The position numbers were made by a program, and so were the translations under genes. Source: Rugalucina vietnamica (Eukaryota; Mollusca; Bivalvia; Lucinida; Lucinidae). Taken from it: a DNA stretch of 64,000 bases. Below, piece after piece: positions 34,901 to 44,989 of this stretch; the first letter of the stretch is position 1, and each line of letters opens with the position of its first letter. The stretch spans positions 55,531,356 to 55,595,355 of the forward strand of contig OZ024874.1 in NCBI GenBank assembly GCA_964017185.1. The letters run 5' to 3'. The notes beneath the pieces are model-generated. The model searched no databases and was not told the DNA's origin. It saw only the letters and a list, made by a program, of their open reading frames with translations.

Positions 34901-37517
34901 GTGATGTCAACCAAAATAAGCTCTAAAAATGATTTCCGATATGATGTTTTGATACCAAATGTCTCTAGAAATGATTATATTGTGTATTTAGTCTACCTTA
35001 GCGTATAGCGTGACTAAAACATATTTCACCAAAATATAAGAGCCAACACAACCTTCATTTTGTCAGGTGTTTACTGTACTGACAAGTATATAAAACTAAT
35101 TGCAACTGGTTGTATGACATTGATACTGATACTAAATAATACTCACTCTGTGCACGATTTTCTTAAATTTAAATTGAAAAAAGATAAGTAATAGTTAGAG
35201 TATGGAGGTGAGGTCAATACGAAAATTATAGACCCGGGCACGTGAACTTGAAGCCGACCGAGCGCAGCGAGGGAGGCTTTAAGTTCACGTGCCCGGGTCT
35301 ATAATTTTCGTATTGACCGACACCGACATACTCTAACTGACTTATATACTGGCTCCTTTGTTTCTATAGCAAATGCTACACAGCGAGCCGATTGACCAAA
35401 CCTTGCGTAGTATGCTTAGACCGATTAAATTCTGTTAAAGCGTGTTTTCTCGCGACATGACTATTGGCCAAAAATCCCACGGACTAACTGTGAACGATAT
35501 TTTCTTTCCTCGTGCAGCAGTGTCCAAAAATAACTTTCACAGTAGCTTCCCCTTAAAACGCCGTCGAGGTTATTTATTGATCAAGATTTAATGCAAATAA
35601 TTCAATACCATTTAAGTATGATTTTTGTATATCTATATACTGTGCGTAAACTGATTTGAAAGTGTAGATCACTTCTACTTGGATCTGTCATAGGCGGAAT
35701 CCCTATGCTGAAATGACAGAGGACCATTTACTGAATACCCGGCTGTTTATGGGGGAAACAGCTGGTCAAAACTAACTTTGTGAAAAGGTACAAGTAGGTT
35801 CCGACTTAAAGCTATTCATTTTAGTTGGTTGGGGCCGGAGCTTCTTGTCTGTTGCTTGGCCCACCGGGGTCCAACTGGTGTTTTTCTTTTGCTCCGGAGT
35901 TAGTAGGTTATTCGGCGCCCAGGGATCTCCATCGTCGGGCAGCTTACTCAATCTGTGAGTCCTGGTTTTTGATTCATCAGGATGTTTATCATGATTTATT
36001 TGTTTGTTCTTGATGATTCATTGACTAGTTAGAGATTCACCACGAGGACCGAAGAACTAACTAAATGTTGTGAACCACTGCAGAAGCTGAGGGTGAGGTT
36101 AGGTACCTGTAAAACCGGTTTAAGCCCGCCAGTAACTTTGTGTTACTGATCGTACCAAGTCGATACTTCTGTGGTGGTTCTTTTTGTTTTATGTCTTGGT
36201 GTTTAAAATTTTTTGTGCTGTTGGCGCCTTATGTATGTTTTCATATTTTTAGTTAAGTTAAGGTAACTGAGTGGCCACCTATTGGGAAAATAGCTGCTCA
36301 TTCGGCTTACGATATGTTTCATGGTGTGGGTACCTGATTGTTAGTTTGGTTTTTTCCCACCTCGGTTTTTGGAGTGGGAATCTTTTTCTGATTGCGCCTT
36401 TTCCTGATCTTTGCCTACTTGTACCTTCCTACTTCCGTGGTTTCTTAACCTCACACTAACCCTAACCTTCTACACTACCAATGAAACCACGGGGCGAGGA
36501 ATATTTTCACACAGAAATGTACATGCAACGGTACGTTTGAAATACCGTTTTGGGAAATTATGAATTATTGAAATAATACATATTTGCCTCATCTCATAGA
36601 ATTTCGGATACTCAGTTGGAAAACAATTTGTATTTATCTTTAGCATGATTTGCTGGTAAAACGTACAATCGGCATGCGCATGAACACAGCGAAAGCATTG
36701 TGTGCGGTGTAGCTGAACCGTTACATAAACTTAACTGTTGTGTCTAATATATAACGGAGGTTTATAAGTTTCCCGCCAGATATTATCAACCGGTTGATAA
36801 TAAAAAGCGCGAAACTTATCAACCTCCCTCCTAAACTTCCTTTGTTTAGCAGGTCAATACGTTTGTTATAGACCTGTTCGAAACAAAGGAGCCAGTATAT
36901 AATCTCTGTGAAAAACGCTTTTCAATCAGGTTAATGCTTACCTAACATAGCCCTCGCCTCCTCTGCGTTAAAGGTCCCAGGAATGTAACCAAGAATAGCT
37001 AAACGCTGGCGATACTTTTCTGTCAATCGGTTAATAAACTTCTTGTAAACGTCACCTGTAAAAGTGGTCTTAATAATTATGGATCATGTAAGACTTTTCT
37101 TTCTAAAATTCAAACATTCACACATGTTGTCCCTTTCATATTTAAAATTTTTCAAGAACCATTGCAAATGCGGAAGGCAATTATCAAAGAAGGCCCTGTA
37201 ATACAGTCTTGGATTTAGAAAATAAAATTGGTAAATGCAAAGTCAGAAACTACTCAGAAACTACTTGGAAGTGAGAAATACCAAAATAACTGGCATCATT
37301 GATGTAACAACTTACCCACGCGATCCTCCTCCGGATAGTTTTCTCTACTTAGTGCATGGAGCCTACATTCTGTGAGGAACTCAACCATTGCTTTAGGCTC
37401 GATTTCTCCATCCTCAGCAGTTAACTCTGAACCCACCATCAATATTATCAGCGGCAACCCTTCAAAATAACGGAAAGAAAATGAATAAAAGGGCAAATCA
37501 AATAGTAAAAAAATAAG

Positions 37518-37609
<92 letters not shown>

Positions 37610-38381
37610 GGTCATTAGCCATTGTTTAATACTGATGAAATAAAATGTACTGGAAAAGAAAAGAAAATGGTTAGCAGAGTTAGTAATATTTTAAATGTTT
37701 AGTATTTACATTTTTTGTTAACTTACCTTCACTTAATCTCACAATCGCTTCTTTATATTCTCCAAAGTCCACGCCGGGAGTCACTTTGTCAAGAAGCTCA
37801 GAGGCTTCGTGTGTGGGCATGGGCTTCAGCTCATGAGCAAAGTAAGCGCTTTGTATTCTTGCAAACATCGCTTTTGTTGTAGACGTGATAAACTGCTTCA
37901 CGTTCCTCATACTAACAAGGTAGGTCGAAACTAGTTCTAGGAACTCATCTTTTAGGGGACTCTCCATGACATCTTCAGCGTTGTCAAAGAGTATCAGATG
38001 CAGTATATCTGATCTGCTGGATAGCGTGTTCTTAATTTGCCATTTCCATTCTTTTTTATATTTATTTTCATCCACGTTCTCAACTGGTTCTATTTCTAGA
38101 GAGACACAAAGGTTGATATGTAGACTGGCGGAATCTTGCATACTCCTCATGTCAACTATGATCTCTTTAATGTCAGAGAAAGCTTCAAGACTTTCGTCAT
38201 CATCGTTTTGCCTGATCTTTTCTTTGAAGAACTCCTTTACCGTCCTGGATTTCCCGATAGCTCGCAGACCGTAGAGACCGATAATGCGTTTGTTCCATGC
38301 ATTGTTTAGTTTATTTAGACACGCTGTTCGACCCACAAATGGGGTTTCTACTCCAAATTCCTCTTCGTCTAAAGGATCCAT
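28341..38381 (-). CDS. NB-ARC/TPR NLR-like gene 2, complete ten-exon model (809 aa)
   Basis: Coding exons, in transcript order: 37727-38381, 37316-37459, 36942-37055, 34341-34493, 33270-33491, 32729-32841, 32222-32364, 29805-29908, 29233-29394 and 28341-28960. They total 2430 bp. All introns are GT-AG on the minus strand with phases 1,1,1,1,1,0,2,1,1, and no exon contains an internal stop. Residues 1-300 form an NB-ARC STAND ATPase: VGR at 16-18, Walker A GLRAIGKS at 38-45, a Walker B ending FDNAED near 137, and GLPL at 219-222. The second half is helical TPR-type repeats, for example LGIVHNAMGNFDEAKRYF, IGLMFDLMGDHEQALKYY and SQGKYKEASAMFEKA. This architecture matches NB-ARC/TPR proteins expanded in bivalves and is thought to act as a cytosolic sensor; that role is inferred. 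The introns contain several mobile elements. Confidence 0.88.
29485..29600 (-). mobile_element. RT-bearing family 3' fragment in gene 2 intron 8
   Basis: The minus-strand match extends from AAAGGTACAAGTAGGCAATG through 'cttatacttagagaacatg'. It lies between exons 8 and 9. Confidence 0.8.
30004..31740 (-). mobile_element. RT-bearing family copy in gene 2 intron 7, split by a LINE
   Basis: The 3' part (30004-30350) and 5' part (30912-31740) belong to one minus-strand copy, separated by a LINE with a target duplication. The 5' part still shows a degraded RT-like coding segment (SYxVYISQL-like region near 31590-31700). A 27-bp unit 'tcaaaatcaaagtcatcaaa' plus 7 bp is duplicated at about 31683-31736 at the 5' edge. 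The copy is broken. Confidence 0.75.
30351..30911 (-). mobile_element. 5'-truncated CR1/L2-like LINE with 9-bp target duplication
   Basis: CATCCTCTG lies at both edges (30342-30350 and 30912-30920). On the minus strand the element starts within the zinc-knuckle end of the LINE protein (CDCGFEGEDAE) and, after a one-base deletion near 30885, continues as YFFSCRKYLNERRKLF to NRF and a stop at 30699. The 3'UTR carries a (GAA)n/(TTC)n run (about 30582-30612), and the element ends with an AATAAA signal near 30360. It inserted into the RT-bearing copy around it. Confidence 0.82.
33752..34221. mobile_element. About 470-bp TIR element in gene 2 intron 4
   Basis: The arms 'cagaaactgcatttttcaaa' (about 33773) and 'tttgaaaaatgcagtttcta' (about 34182) are inverted, with ACTGTCTATTCACCATCTT at the left end and a diverged partner at the right. 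It is non-coding and AT-rich. Confidence 0.75.
34297..34340 (-). mobile_element. Retroelement 3' end abutting the exon 4 splice donor
   Basis: Read on the minus strand, the intron right after exon 4 is GTATTTCTCTCTGATT and then 'ccttttcctgatcattgggt'. This matches the RT-bearing family's last 45 bp ('aatctctttctgattgcgcc' and so on). The match begins at or within about 3 bp of the donor. Confidence 0.75.
35193..35338. repeat. Strong hairpin in gene 2 intron 3
   Basis: The arms 'ggtcaatacgaaaattatag' plus 'acccgggcacgtgaact' and their complements (35212-35318) form an almost perfect inverted repeat, with outer support from 'agttagagtatg'. The loop is about 30 nt. Confidence 0.85.
35345..36899. 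mobile_element. TIR element (1.56 kb) with a nested retroelement
   Basis: TATACTGGCTCCTTTGTTTC at 35345-35364 is inverted at 36880-36899. TA lies next to both ends, which would fit a mariner-like target but is weak evidence. The interior contains an RT-bearing family copy (about 35785-36428), accounting for about 640 bp. Confidence 0.65.
35785..36428 (+). mobile_element. RT-bearing family copy nested in TIR element
   Basis: It runs from 'ggtacaagtaggttccgact' through the full 3' non-coding region to CCTACTTGTACCTTCC. The left edge appears to start in a scrap of the family's own 3' end in inverted sense, suggesting a complex insertion. Confidence 0.8.
37523..37608. repeat. (CT)n(GT)n microsatellite in gene 2 intron 1
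   Basis: The CT run (about 37523-37568) passes into a GT run (to about 37608). It lies in the same intron as the CT runs of gene 1. Confidence 0.9.
37727..38381 (-). CDS. Gene 2 exon 1: NB-ARC P-loop exon
   Basis: The ATG at 38379-38381 opens MDPLDEEEFGVETPFVGR, and the exon ends before a GTAAGT donor at 37721-37726. It is collinear over all 655 bp with gene 1 exon 1 and has no gap. Differences cluster at the start and around residues 48-70, between Walker A and the next strand, while Walker A, Walker B and the sensor stay intact. Confidence 0.9.
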
Positions 38382-40109
38382 AACTTTTTAGAAGATATGT
38401 CTGAAATTTGTGAATAATAGAAAATTGCTCAGTGGTATATGGCCTAAAGTCGTTGAAAAGCCGAACATCAAATTATACTGGTATGTTCATTCTAATTCGT
38501 AAGACGGTATCTTTTAATGCAATTATCCAGAATAAAACTATATCACTAAAATTTATACCGGATCTGGAATTATCATCTGAAACTAAACTGGACTCAATGT
38601 TAGACATTTGCATAAATAAACAGTGGAAAACAGTCCATTGCACCAGTTTACTGCTATGTACTTCGTAGCATACCACAATTAGTGTAAAAATCAATGCCGG
38701 AATATCAGCAACATGTCCACTAAACTTCGGCTATAAAAGTCATAGATTTACAAATTCTATAACATTCAGTAGGTTTTACATTGATTTTTAAGATCAAGTT
38801 ACAACTGTGGGTGTCCAATATGACACCATAGACACTGAAATTTCCATGTTAAACTGGTAGTTAGTAGATGCGTTTACTTAAGGTACACCATAACAAAAAA
38901 GGAATAAACATAAAGTAAAACGCATACCTTTAGCTAGCAGAGAATAGGTGAAGTCGTTCCTTTTGGTCACCTATCGCACAATTAGGCACTGTCTCGCTGC
39001 TTCATTAAAAATCCGAGTTTGCGCATTTCAAAATTTTCCACGACTTCTGGGTTTCCAGAAGTTGGTGCCACAGTAGCACTCCGCAGTAACGATCCATCAA
39101 TTTCTTTTAGACATAACTAATTTAACAGAGTTGAATTACATAATGCGACACTGACACATGCAGGAAGCTTGCCCTTATATGGACAAATCGTTATGATTTA
39201 CAAGTACTTCCGAGTGCAATTCAGTTTAAAGAACTGTTTACAACTGAGTTGGGTTTATTTTTAGCATTGCTTTCATATCGAGGACATGTTATTCAATACC
39301 ATCTTTTCTCGATTCACTGAACAGATGAATAACGTGTGGCTGAACAATAGCGTTACGTGTCTTTCTTTTCAGCTTTGAAAGTCAGCATGATTTCAAGCTG
39401 TTTCACATAAATGTAATGAAAATGCATTTGAAGATATTTTTCACCTGTAATGTTGTGCGCCAACGCGTCAAAAACTGTATCAAGAGCGTTGGTTGCTGTT
39501 ACCGGGACATCACTTTGCCGAGTTTTGCTTTTGACGATGTCATTAAAATCATGATTATAATATTATGCTAAGTTTAATTAAGCCGCTGATCAAATTATAG
39601 AAAAAATATAGTAACTATCATGTGCTAGCGATAGGCGATCCGTCCTTTACAAAAGTAACATCTGACTATAAGTATTACGGGTTCATAATAGCGAAAACGC
39701 TTATTTCATAATTGGAAAATCCAAGTATTGAATTTCAGAATTTTTGTTTTGTTTGAAAAACGACACTACGGCTGTATATACTATTCAAAACCATACAATG
39801 AAAACAACAAAAGCTAAACCTTCTGATTTAGATACTAAAAGTAAAGTACAAAATGCTGTGACAATTATTCACTTAACCCTGCACAAAGATAGTACTGTGC
39901 TTTTGTAAAAGAGACTGTATTTAAGGTGAAACAAAAGTTTGAAAACTTACCAAAAGATGTACCTCACAATGATGTTTCTCAGAAAATTGGGCATTGTTTG
40001 TCAGTGTGAATCTGGCCTCCACAACATTTAACATGTACAGAACAAGGCGACTTGAGAACTACATAGATGCATTCAGCAGCAACCACGCAAGTTAGGAACG
40101 CCTGGAGCA
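38382..40109. other. Upstream region of gene 2, no gene recognised
   Basis: This should contain the promoter and any 5'UTR exon of gene 2. The stretch 'caaatttcag' just upstream of the ATG could be a 5'UTR acceptor. No core promoter motif can be supported by eye. Confidence 0.4.
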
Positions 40110-40542
40110 ACCTATCTTCAGGCTTAATATTCGATTCCACTTTTGGCTCTCTGTTTTTTGACAATCACTAATCTGGTAATTTGCTAGACCAAACACATAA
40201 AAAAGCCTAGCAAGGCAGGGGAGATATCAAAAGCCCTCGATGACAGCCCGTCAGTGTGTTTGCAAACCTTTACACGATCTATAGATGGAAATCATCAGCT
40301 TCGGCCTGCCATACATAAAGTAGTTTGGGCCCAACCGTTGGAAATCTTCGTAGATTAACTGCATTCCGGTTGAATGGAAATATGAGGCTTGACCTCTAAT
40401 ATTATTTTCAAGGCCCCGTACTTTACATCAAGGTGAGAAAACTTGGGCAACCTATCTTCAGGCTTAATATTCGATTCCACTTTTGGCTCCCTGTTTTTTG
40501 ACAATCACTAATCTGGTAATTTGCTAGACCAAACACACAAAA
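40110..40542 (+). repeat. About 92-bp direct repeat, 339-bp spacing
   Basis: 'acctatcttcaggcttaata' plus about 70 more bp occurs at 40109-40200 and 40448-40540 with only a few differences. It lies upstream of the LINE coding region and may be a repeated 5'UTR promoter unit. Confidence 0.85.
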
Positions 40543-41344
40543 TGGAACTCATTAGTCTTGGTTGACAGCCCTCCTAGGAGTTTACAGGTCTCTAAACAAA
40601 ACCTAAGAAAGGGTAGATGGAGCTCTTCAGCTGTGGCCAGCAATTCATCTAGGAGAAGGAAACTCCAAAATCAAACCTGTGTGTCTGGATATGCCTAGTC
40701 CAGATATGCAAAGACTGTTTCGGTAGATGGAGCGGAAGAAATCATCTGATTCAACGGTTCAGAAAGCGATACAGCAACATGTTGTGGAACATGCAGATCG
40801 TGACAAGGCACTAAAGATGTTACGGTCATCCACTGCATCCAAACCCAACTCCAGACGTCTTGACCTGTGTCTTGCCTCTGGGCGCAGCTGGGCGAGGACT
40901 AGAGAGTGAGGTTGACGTTGCGCACCTCTTCCTCACTATAATCCAATTTCATAGCGCATGTCATCTTATTTCTCAACACACAAGCACTTGCATACACAAC
41001 AATTTCATCACACTTGCACCCACATACCTACAAAGTCCTGTGGCGACGGGCGAGTGGCGAAGCAGCAGGTGTAGGACACACTGGGAGCTGTAGTTGCAGA
41101 CCTGCACACAGGCGACTCAGTTCTAATGGTCGTTTTCTGTGAGGAGAAGCAGTAAGCAGAATTCGGCAGTCGGCTGAGTGACTGAGCAGACCTATTTAGG
41201 ACCGCACTGCTCATCCCCGTAGCATGGGGAAGGGGCTAGAAAAGGTGCCCTAAACAATTGCCTGCTTCAAACCCCCTGGCTGGTTAACCGCGATCAGCGG
41301 GGATCCCCTTAAGCGGTCGAAATACAAAGAAAAAAGCTAGAGTA

Positions 41345-41923
41345 ATCCCCTTACGGATTGGCGCATGGAATGTGCGCACTTTAATGGTTAGTGCTGGGTC
41401 AGATAGACCACAGCGTAGAACGGCCCTTGTGGGCAGAGAACTTGGGAGGTATGATATACAGATAGCTGCATTGAGTGAGACTCGGTTCGCAGATGTTGGG
41501 GAGATCAAAGAAGTTGGTGCTGGATACACCTTCTTCTGGAGTGGACGCAAAAGTGAAGAGAGGCGTGAAGCAGGAGTTGGCTTTGCCATCAAAACAGAAC
41601 TTGTTGGTAAGCTGTCAGGATTGCCAAAAGGCATTAATGACCGTCTAATGACATTGAGACTTCCTCTGTCAGGCAATAAACATGCAACTATTGTCAGTGC
41701 TTATGCACCCACAATGACCAATCCAGATGAGGTCAAGGACAAGTTCTATGATGACCTAGACAATGTTATTTCTGCAACACCCCGCACAGACAAGCTTATC
41801 CTTCTTGGCGACTTTAATGCCAGAGTGGGTACAGACCACCAGACCTGGGAAGGAGTTATAGGTCCAGAAGGGGTTGGAAAGTGCAACAGCAATGGATCTC
41901 TTGCTTCTCAGGAAGTGTGCTGA
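41345..41923 (+). CDS. LINE endonuclease domain (5' part)
   Basis: The frame reads IPLRIGAWNVRTLM onward, with the APE-family landmarks LSETRFADVG, SAYAPT and GDFNARVG. The frame is lost after NGS near 41895, where one extra base (or two missing) puts the continuation LLRKCAEHDLLITNT in the frame of the downstream ORF. An in-frame TGA at 41982-41984 (probably a mutated TGG) then separates it from the RT ORF. The true start is not clear because no good ATG is seen upstream in frame. Confidence 0.85.
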   Translation: MPLRIGAWNVRTLMVSAGSDRPQRRTALVGRELGRYDIQIAALSETRFADVGEIKEVGAGYTFFWSGRKSEERREAGVGFAIKTELVGKLSGLPKGINDRLMTLRLPLSGNKHATIVSAYAPTMTNPDEVKDKFYDDLDNVISATPRTDKLILLGDFNARVGTDHQTWEGVIGPEGVGKCNSNGSLASQEVC

Positions 41924-41984
41924 ACATGATCTTCTAATCACCAACACAGTCTTCCGTCTACCTAATAGGAACAAAACATCCTGA

Positions 41985-44519
41985 ATGCATCCCCGTTCCA
42001 AACACTGGCATCTCATAGACTATGTCATAGTGCGGAGAACAGACAGGCAGGATGTTAAAGTGACAAAGACTATGTGTGGTGCAGACTGCTGGACAGATCA
42101 TAGACTGGTTGTCAGCAAACTCAACCTAAGAATACAGCCTGCGAGGCGACCTCAATGCAAGAAAGCTCCTAAGAGACTGGATGTCTCAAAGCTGAATAAA
42201 GACAGCATGAGACAAGATTTCTTAACAGACATTTGCAACCAACTTGATGCAATGAATCTCAGTTCAGAGGACCCCGAAGAAAACTGGACAGTTTTCCATA
42301 AAACAGTTCTTTCTTCAGCTGCAAGCACCTTAGGCCATCCATCTCGCAAACATCAAGACTGGTTTGATGAGAATGATGATGAAATTCAGAGGCTTCTTGA
42401 AGAAAAGCACCGTTTGCTCAAGGCACATCAAGATGATACTAGCTCAGTATCAAAGAAAGCAGCCTACAGCAACATTTGTAAGTCAGTCCAGACCAAGCTT
42501 AGGGACATGCAAGATTCCTGGCTGAGGAAGAAAACAGAAGAAATTCAGTCTTTTGCGGATAGAAAGGACATGAAGAAATTTCATGATGCACTGAAAACCA
42601 TTTATGGTCCAAAGAGTTCTGGAGCCACCACATTGCCCAGTGCAGATGGAAACACTCTTCTCACAGATAAAGAAGCTATCTTGGAAAGGTGGGCAGAACA
42701 CTTCAATAGTGTGCTTAATCGACCATCAAGCATCAATCAGGATGCAATCGACAGACTTCCACAGATAGAGTGCAATGTTCTGTTAGATGAATTTCCTACC
42801 GTTACGGAAACAAGAAAAGCAGTTCAACAACTATCATCTGGCAAAGCCCCAGGTGCAGATGCAATTCCTGCCGAAGTTTACAAGGCTGGGGGGCTACCCA
42901 TGGCAGAGAAACTGACAGAGTTGTTTCACTGTATGTGGAGGAAGGAGGCTATCCCACAAGAATTTAAGGATGCATCCATAATCCACCTATACAAGCGGAA
43001 AGGAAATCCTCAAGTCTGTGACAATCACAGAGGCATCTCCCTCCTATCAATTGCTGGGAAGATACTTGCAAAAATTCTGTTGAATCGTCTGAATGCTCAT
43101 CTTGATCAGACGGGACTTATCCCAGAAAGTCAATGTGGATTCAGAAAAGACAGAGGGACAATAGACATGATCTTCACAGCAAGACAGCTTCAGGAGAAAT
43201 GCCAAGAACAGAATGTAGATCTATACATGACGTTTGTTGACCTCACCAAAGCTTTTGACACTGTTAGTCGTGATGGACTCTGGAAAATCATGGCCAAGTT
43301 TGGCTGTCCACCCAGATTCATAGCTATGGTGCGGCAGTTTCATGATGGCATGCAGGCACGTGTGCAGAATGATGGAGAGTTCTCTGAACCATTTGAAGTA
43401 ACAAATGGGGTCAAACAAGGCTGTGTTCTGGCACCAACACTGTTCAGCATGATGTTTTCTGCCATGCTTACGAATGCTTTTCAGGACAGTGACACTGGTT
43501 TTCCAATCAGGTACCGTTTTGATGGCAACATATTCAACCTCAGAAGGTTGCAAGCCAAAACTAAGGTCCGGACTGATGTGCTAGATGAGCTCCTCTATGC
43601 AGATGATATGGATAAGAATGCCAACACAGAGGCAAAAATGCAAAGAGCCATGGATCAAGTCTCACAGTCATGTGATAACTATGATCTCACAATCAGCACA
43701 AAAAAGACAGAGGTTGTACACCAACCAGCCCCCGGAAAACCATATAATGATCCAACCATCACTGTGAATGGGCAAAAACTGAAAGTTGTTGACAAGTTCA
43801 CCTACCTGGGAAGCACTCTCTCCAGAGCAGTGCATATTGATGATGAGATCACTGCCAGAATTGCAAAAGCTAGTGTGGCATTCGGAAGACTCCGTGCAAA
43901 TGTCTGGGAGCGAAATGGAATCAAGCTTGACACCAAGCTGAAAGTCTACAAGGCTGTGGTACTGCCAACCCTCTTGTATGCATGTGAGACCTGGACAGTA
44001 TACCAACGCCATGCAAAGAGACTTAACCATTTCCACTTAAGCTGTTTGAGAAAGTTGTTAAAAATCAAGTGGCAGGACAAGATTCCAGACACAGAGGTCC
44101 TGAGGAAAGCAGGGATGCAAAGCATGCATACAGTCTTACAGCTGGCACAGCTAAGATGGACTGGCCATGTTGTAAGAATGCCTGATGCGCGACTTCCAAA
44201 GAAAGTTTTCTATGGAGAACTACAGGAGGGAAAGCGCTCTCTGAAGGATTTCGAAATACCAATGGGGTCCTGGGAACAGACTGCACAGGAGCGATCAAAG
44301 TGGCGAGGTCTCATCAACAAAGGAGCAGCTCTCTATGAAAAGAAGAGAATCTGTGAAGCTGAAAGAAAGCGAAGAGAGCGCAAAGCCAAAACAAATGTGC
44401 CACCAGCAGACTCTATGACATTGACTTGCTCTACTTGCAACCGACAGTTTCGAGCCAGAATTGGCCTAGTCAGCCATCAAAGAACTCACCAACACACATC
44501 AGCACTATTCAAGAAATAA
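41985..44519 (+). CDS. LINE reverse transcriptase with C2H2 finger (844 aa)
   Basis: The ORF begins in the last endonuclease motif (HWHLIDYV, residues 7-14). RT motifs follow: IIHLYKRKGNPQVCDNHRGI near 332, TFVDLTKAFD near 415, GVKQGCVLAPTLF near 480 and the catalytic YADD at 538-541. A tail with QLRWTGHVVRMPDARLP and a C2H2 finger (CSTC...HQRTH, 815-835) ends the protein. The tail wording is typical of RTE-like LINEs, sometimes annotated as 'craniofacial development protein 2-like'. The ATG here is only the first one after the upstream stop, not a natural start. Confidence 0.88.
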   Translation: MHPRSKHWHLIDYVIVRRTDRQDVKVTKTMCGADCWTDHRLVVSKLNLRIQPARRPQCKKAPKRLDVSKLNKDSMRQDFLTDICNQLDAMNLSSEDPEENWTVFHKTVLSSAASTLGHPSRKHQDWFDENDDEIQRLLEEKHRLLKAHQDDTSSVSKKAAYSNICKSVQTKLRDMQDSWLRKKTEEIQSFADRKDMKKFHDALKTIYGPKSSGATTLPSADGNTLLTDKEAILERWAEHFNSVLNRPSSINQDAIDRLPQIECNVLLDEFPTVTETRKAVQQLSSGKAPGADAIPAEVYKAGGLPMAEKLTELFHCMWRKEAIPQEFKDASIIHLYKRKGNPQVCDNHRGISLLSIAGKILAKILLNRLNAHLDQTGLIPESQCGFRKDRGTIDMIFTARQLQEKCQEQNVDLYMTFVDLTKAFDTVSRDGLWKIMAKFGCPPRFIAMVRQFHDGMQARVQNDGEFSEPFEVTNGVKQGCVLAPTLFSMMFSAMLTNAFQDSDTGFPIRYRFDGNIFNLRRLQAKTKVRTDVLDELLYADDMDKNANTEAKMQRAMDQVSQSCDNYDLTISTKKTEVVHQPAPGKPYNDPTITVNGQKLKVVDKFTYLGSTLSRAVHIDDEITARIAKASVAFGRLRANVWERNGIKLDTKLKVYKAVVLPTLLYACETWTVYQRHAKRLNHFHLSCLRKLLKIKWQDKIPDTEVLRKAGMQSMHTVLQLAQLRWTGHVVRMPDARLPKKVFYGELQEGKRSLKDFEIPMGSWEQTAQERSKWRGLINKGAALYEKKRICEAERKRRERKAKTNVPPADSMTLTCSTCNRQFRARIGLVSHQRTHQHTSALFKK

Positions 44520-44869
44520 TGATGGTCTTTCTCATTAGTGAGAGACGAACTATCAGAATATACTCACATGAGCTGTAGATGAAGCGACAAAGCATCATTC
44601 TGTGAAATGTGCGTATTGTAACAATATAAATGCACAATAAAATACTTCTATTGCCGTCCTCTCAATCTATATCCATTGAGCCCACTTTCATAAGTCGGGA
44701 TCCGACAAGACTTGCTTTGAGATCAGTGATGATATTCTGAGAAATCAGAAATTTATGCGCAGTTAAGATACATTCATCTAAACTTTTTTAATCATTTGGC
44801 TCTATTTAGATTTGTCGTTCTGTGTGTTGGCAGTCCAGTTAAAATTTGTAAAATTGCAGTCATTGTCTC

Positions 44870-44985
44870 TGATTCCATGTTGCCCGATTTATAGGGTCAG
44901 TAGCCGAAACCGCGGTATGGCCCATCCCCTTTCTCATTAATGTTTTCTCTGCTCTTAAAGCAACTCAGTTTTACTTTTTATTTCC
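44870..44985 (+). repeat. Dispersed repeat shared with 9795-9935
   Basis: CGAAACCGCGGTATGGCCC and the following 'atcccctttctcattaatg' match the complement of the 9.8-kb copy, with an indel to the left. Confidence 0.7.
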
Positions 44986-44989
44986 TCAG

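Larger units (their letters stand above)
40110..44660 (+). mobile_element. Near-complete RTE-like LINE
   Basis: The order is a probable 5'UTR with direct repeats (40110-41340), an APE-type endonuclease (about 41345-42030), a reverse transcriptase and a C-terminal zinc finger (to 44519), then a 3'UTR with AATAAA near 44638. The 5' limit is not certain, and no target duplication was found. The endonuclease part is split by one frameshift and one stop, so this copy is inactive. An internal fragment of the same family lies at 8551-8692. Confidence 0.85.

Noticed and set aside
35345-36899. Reading the 1.56-kb TIR element as a mariner-type transposon
   Set aside because: TA next to both ends is expected often by chance in AT-rich DNA and there is no transposase; kept as an unclassified TIR element.
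37296-37622. Longer reading of gene 2 exon 2 into the upstream microsatellite
   Set aside because: The upstream part translates CT and GT repeats; a good acceptor and the GLPL junction show that the exon ends at 37459.
39979-40164. Cysteine-containing 61-codon minus-strand frame
   Set aside because: It overlaps the direct repeat at the LINE 5' side, and its cysteine spacing matches no zinc motif I can name.
43221-43553. Minus-strand frames inside the LINE reverse transcriptase
   Set aside because: They are antisense shadows of a clearly conserved coding region.
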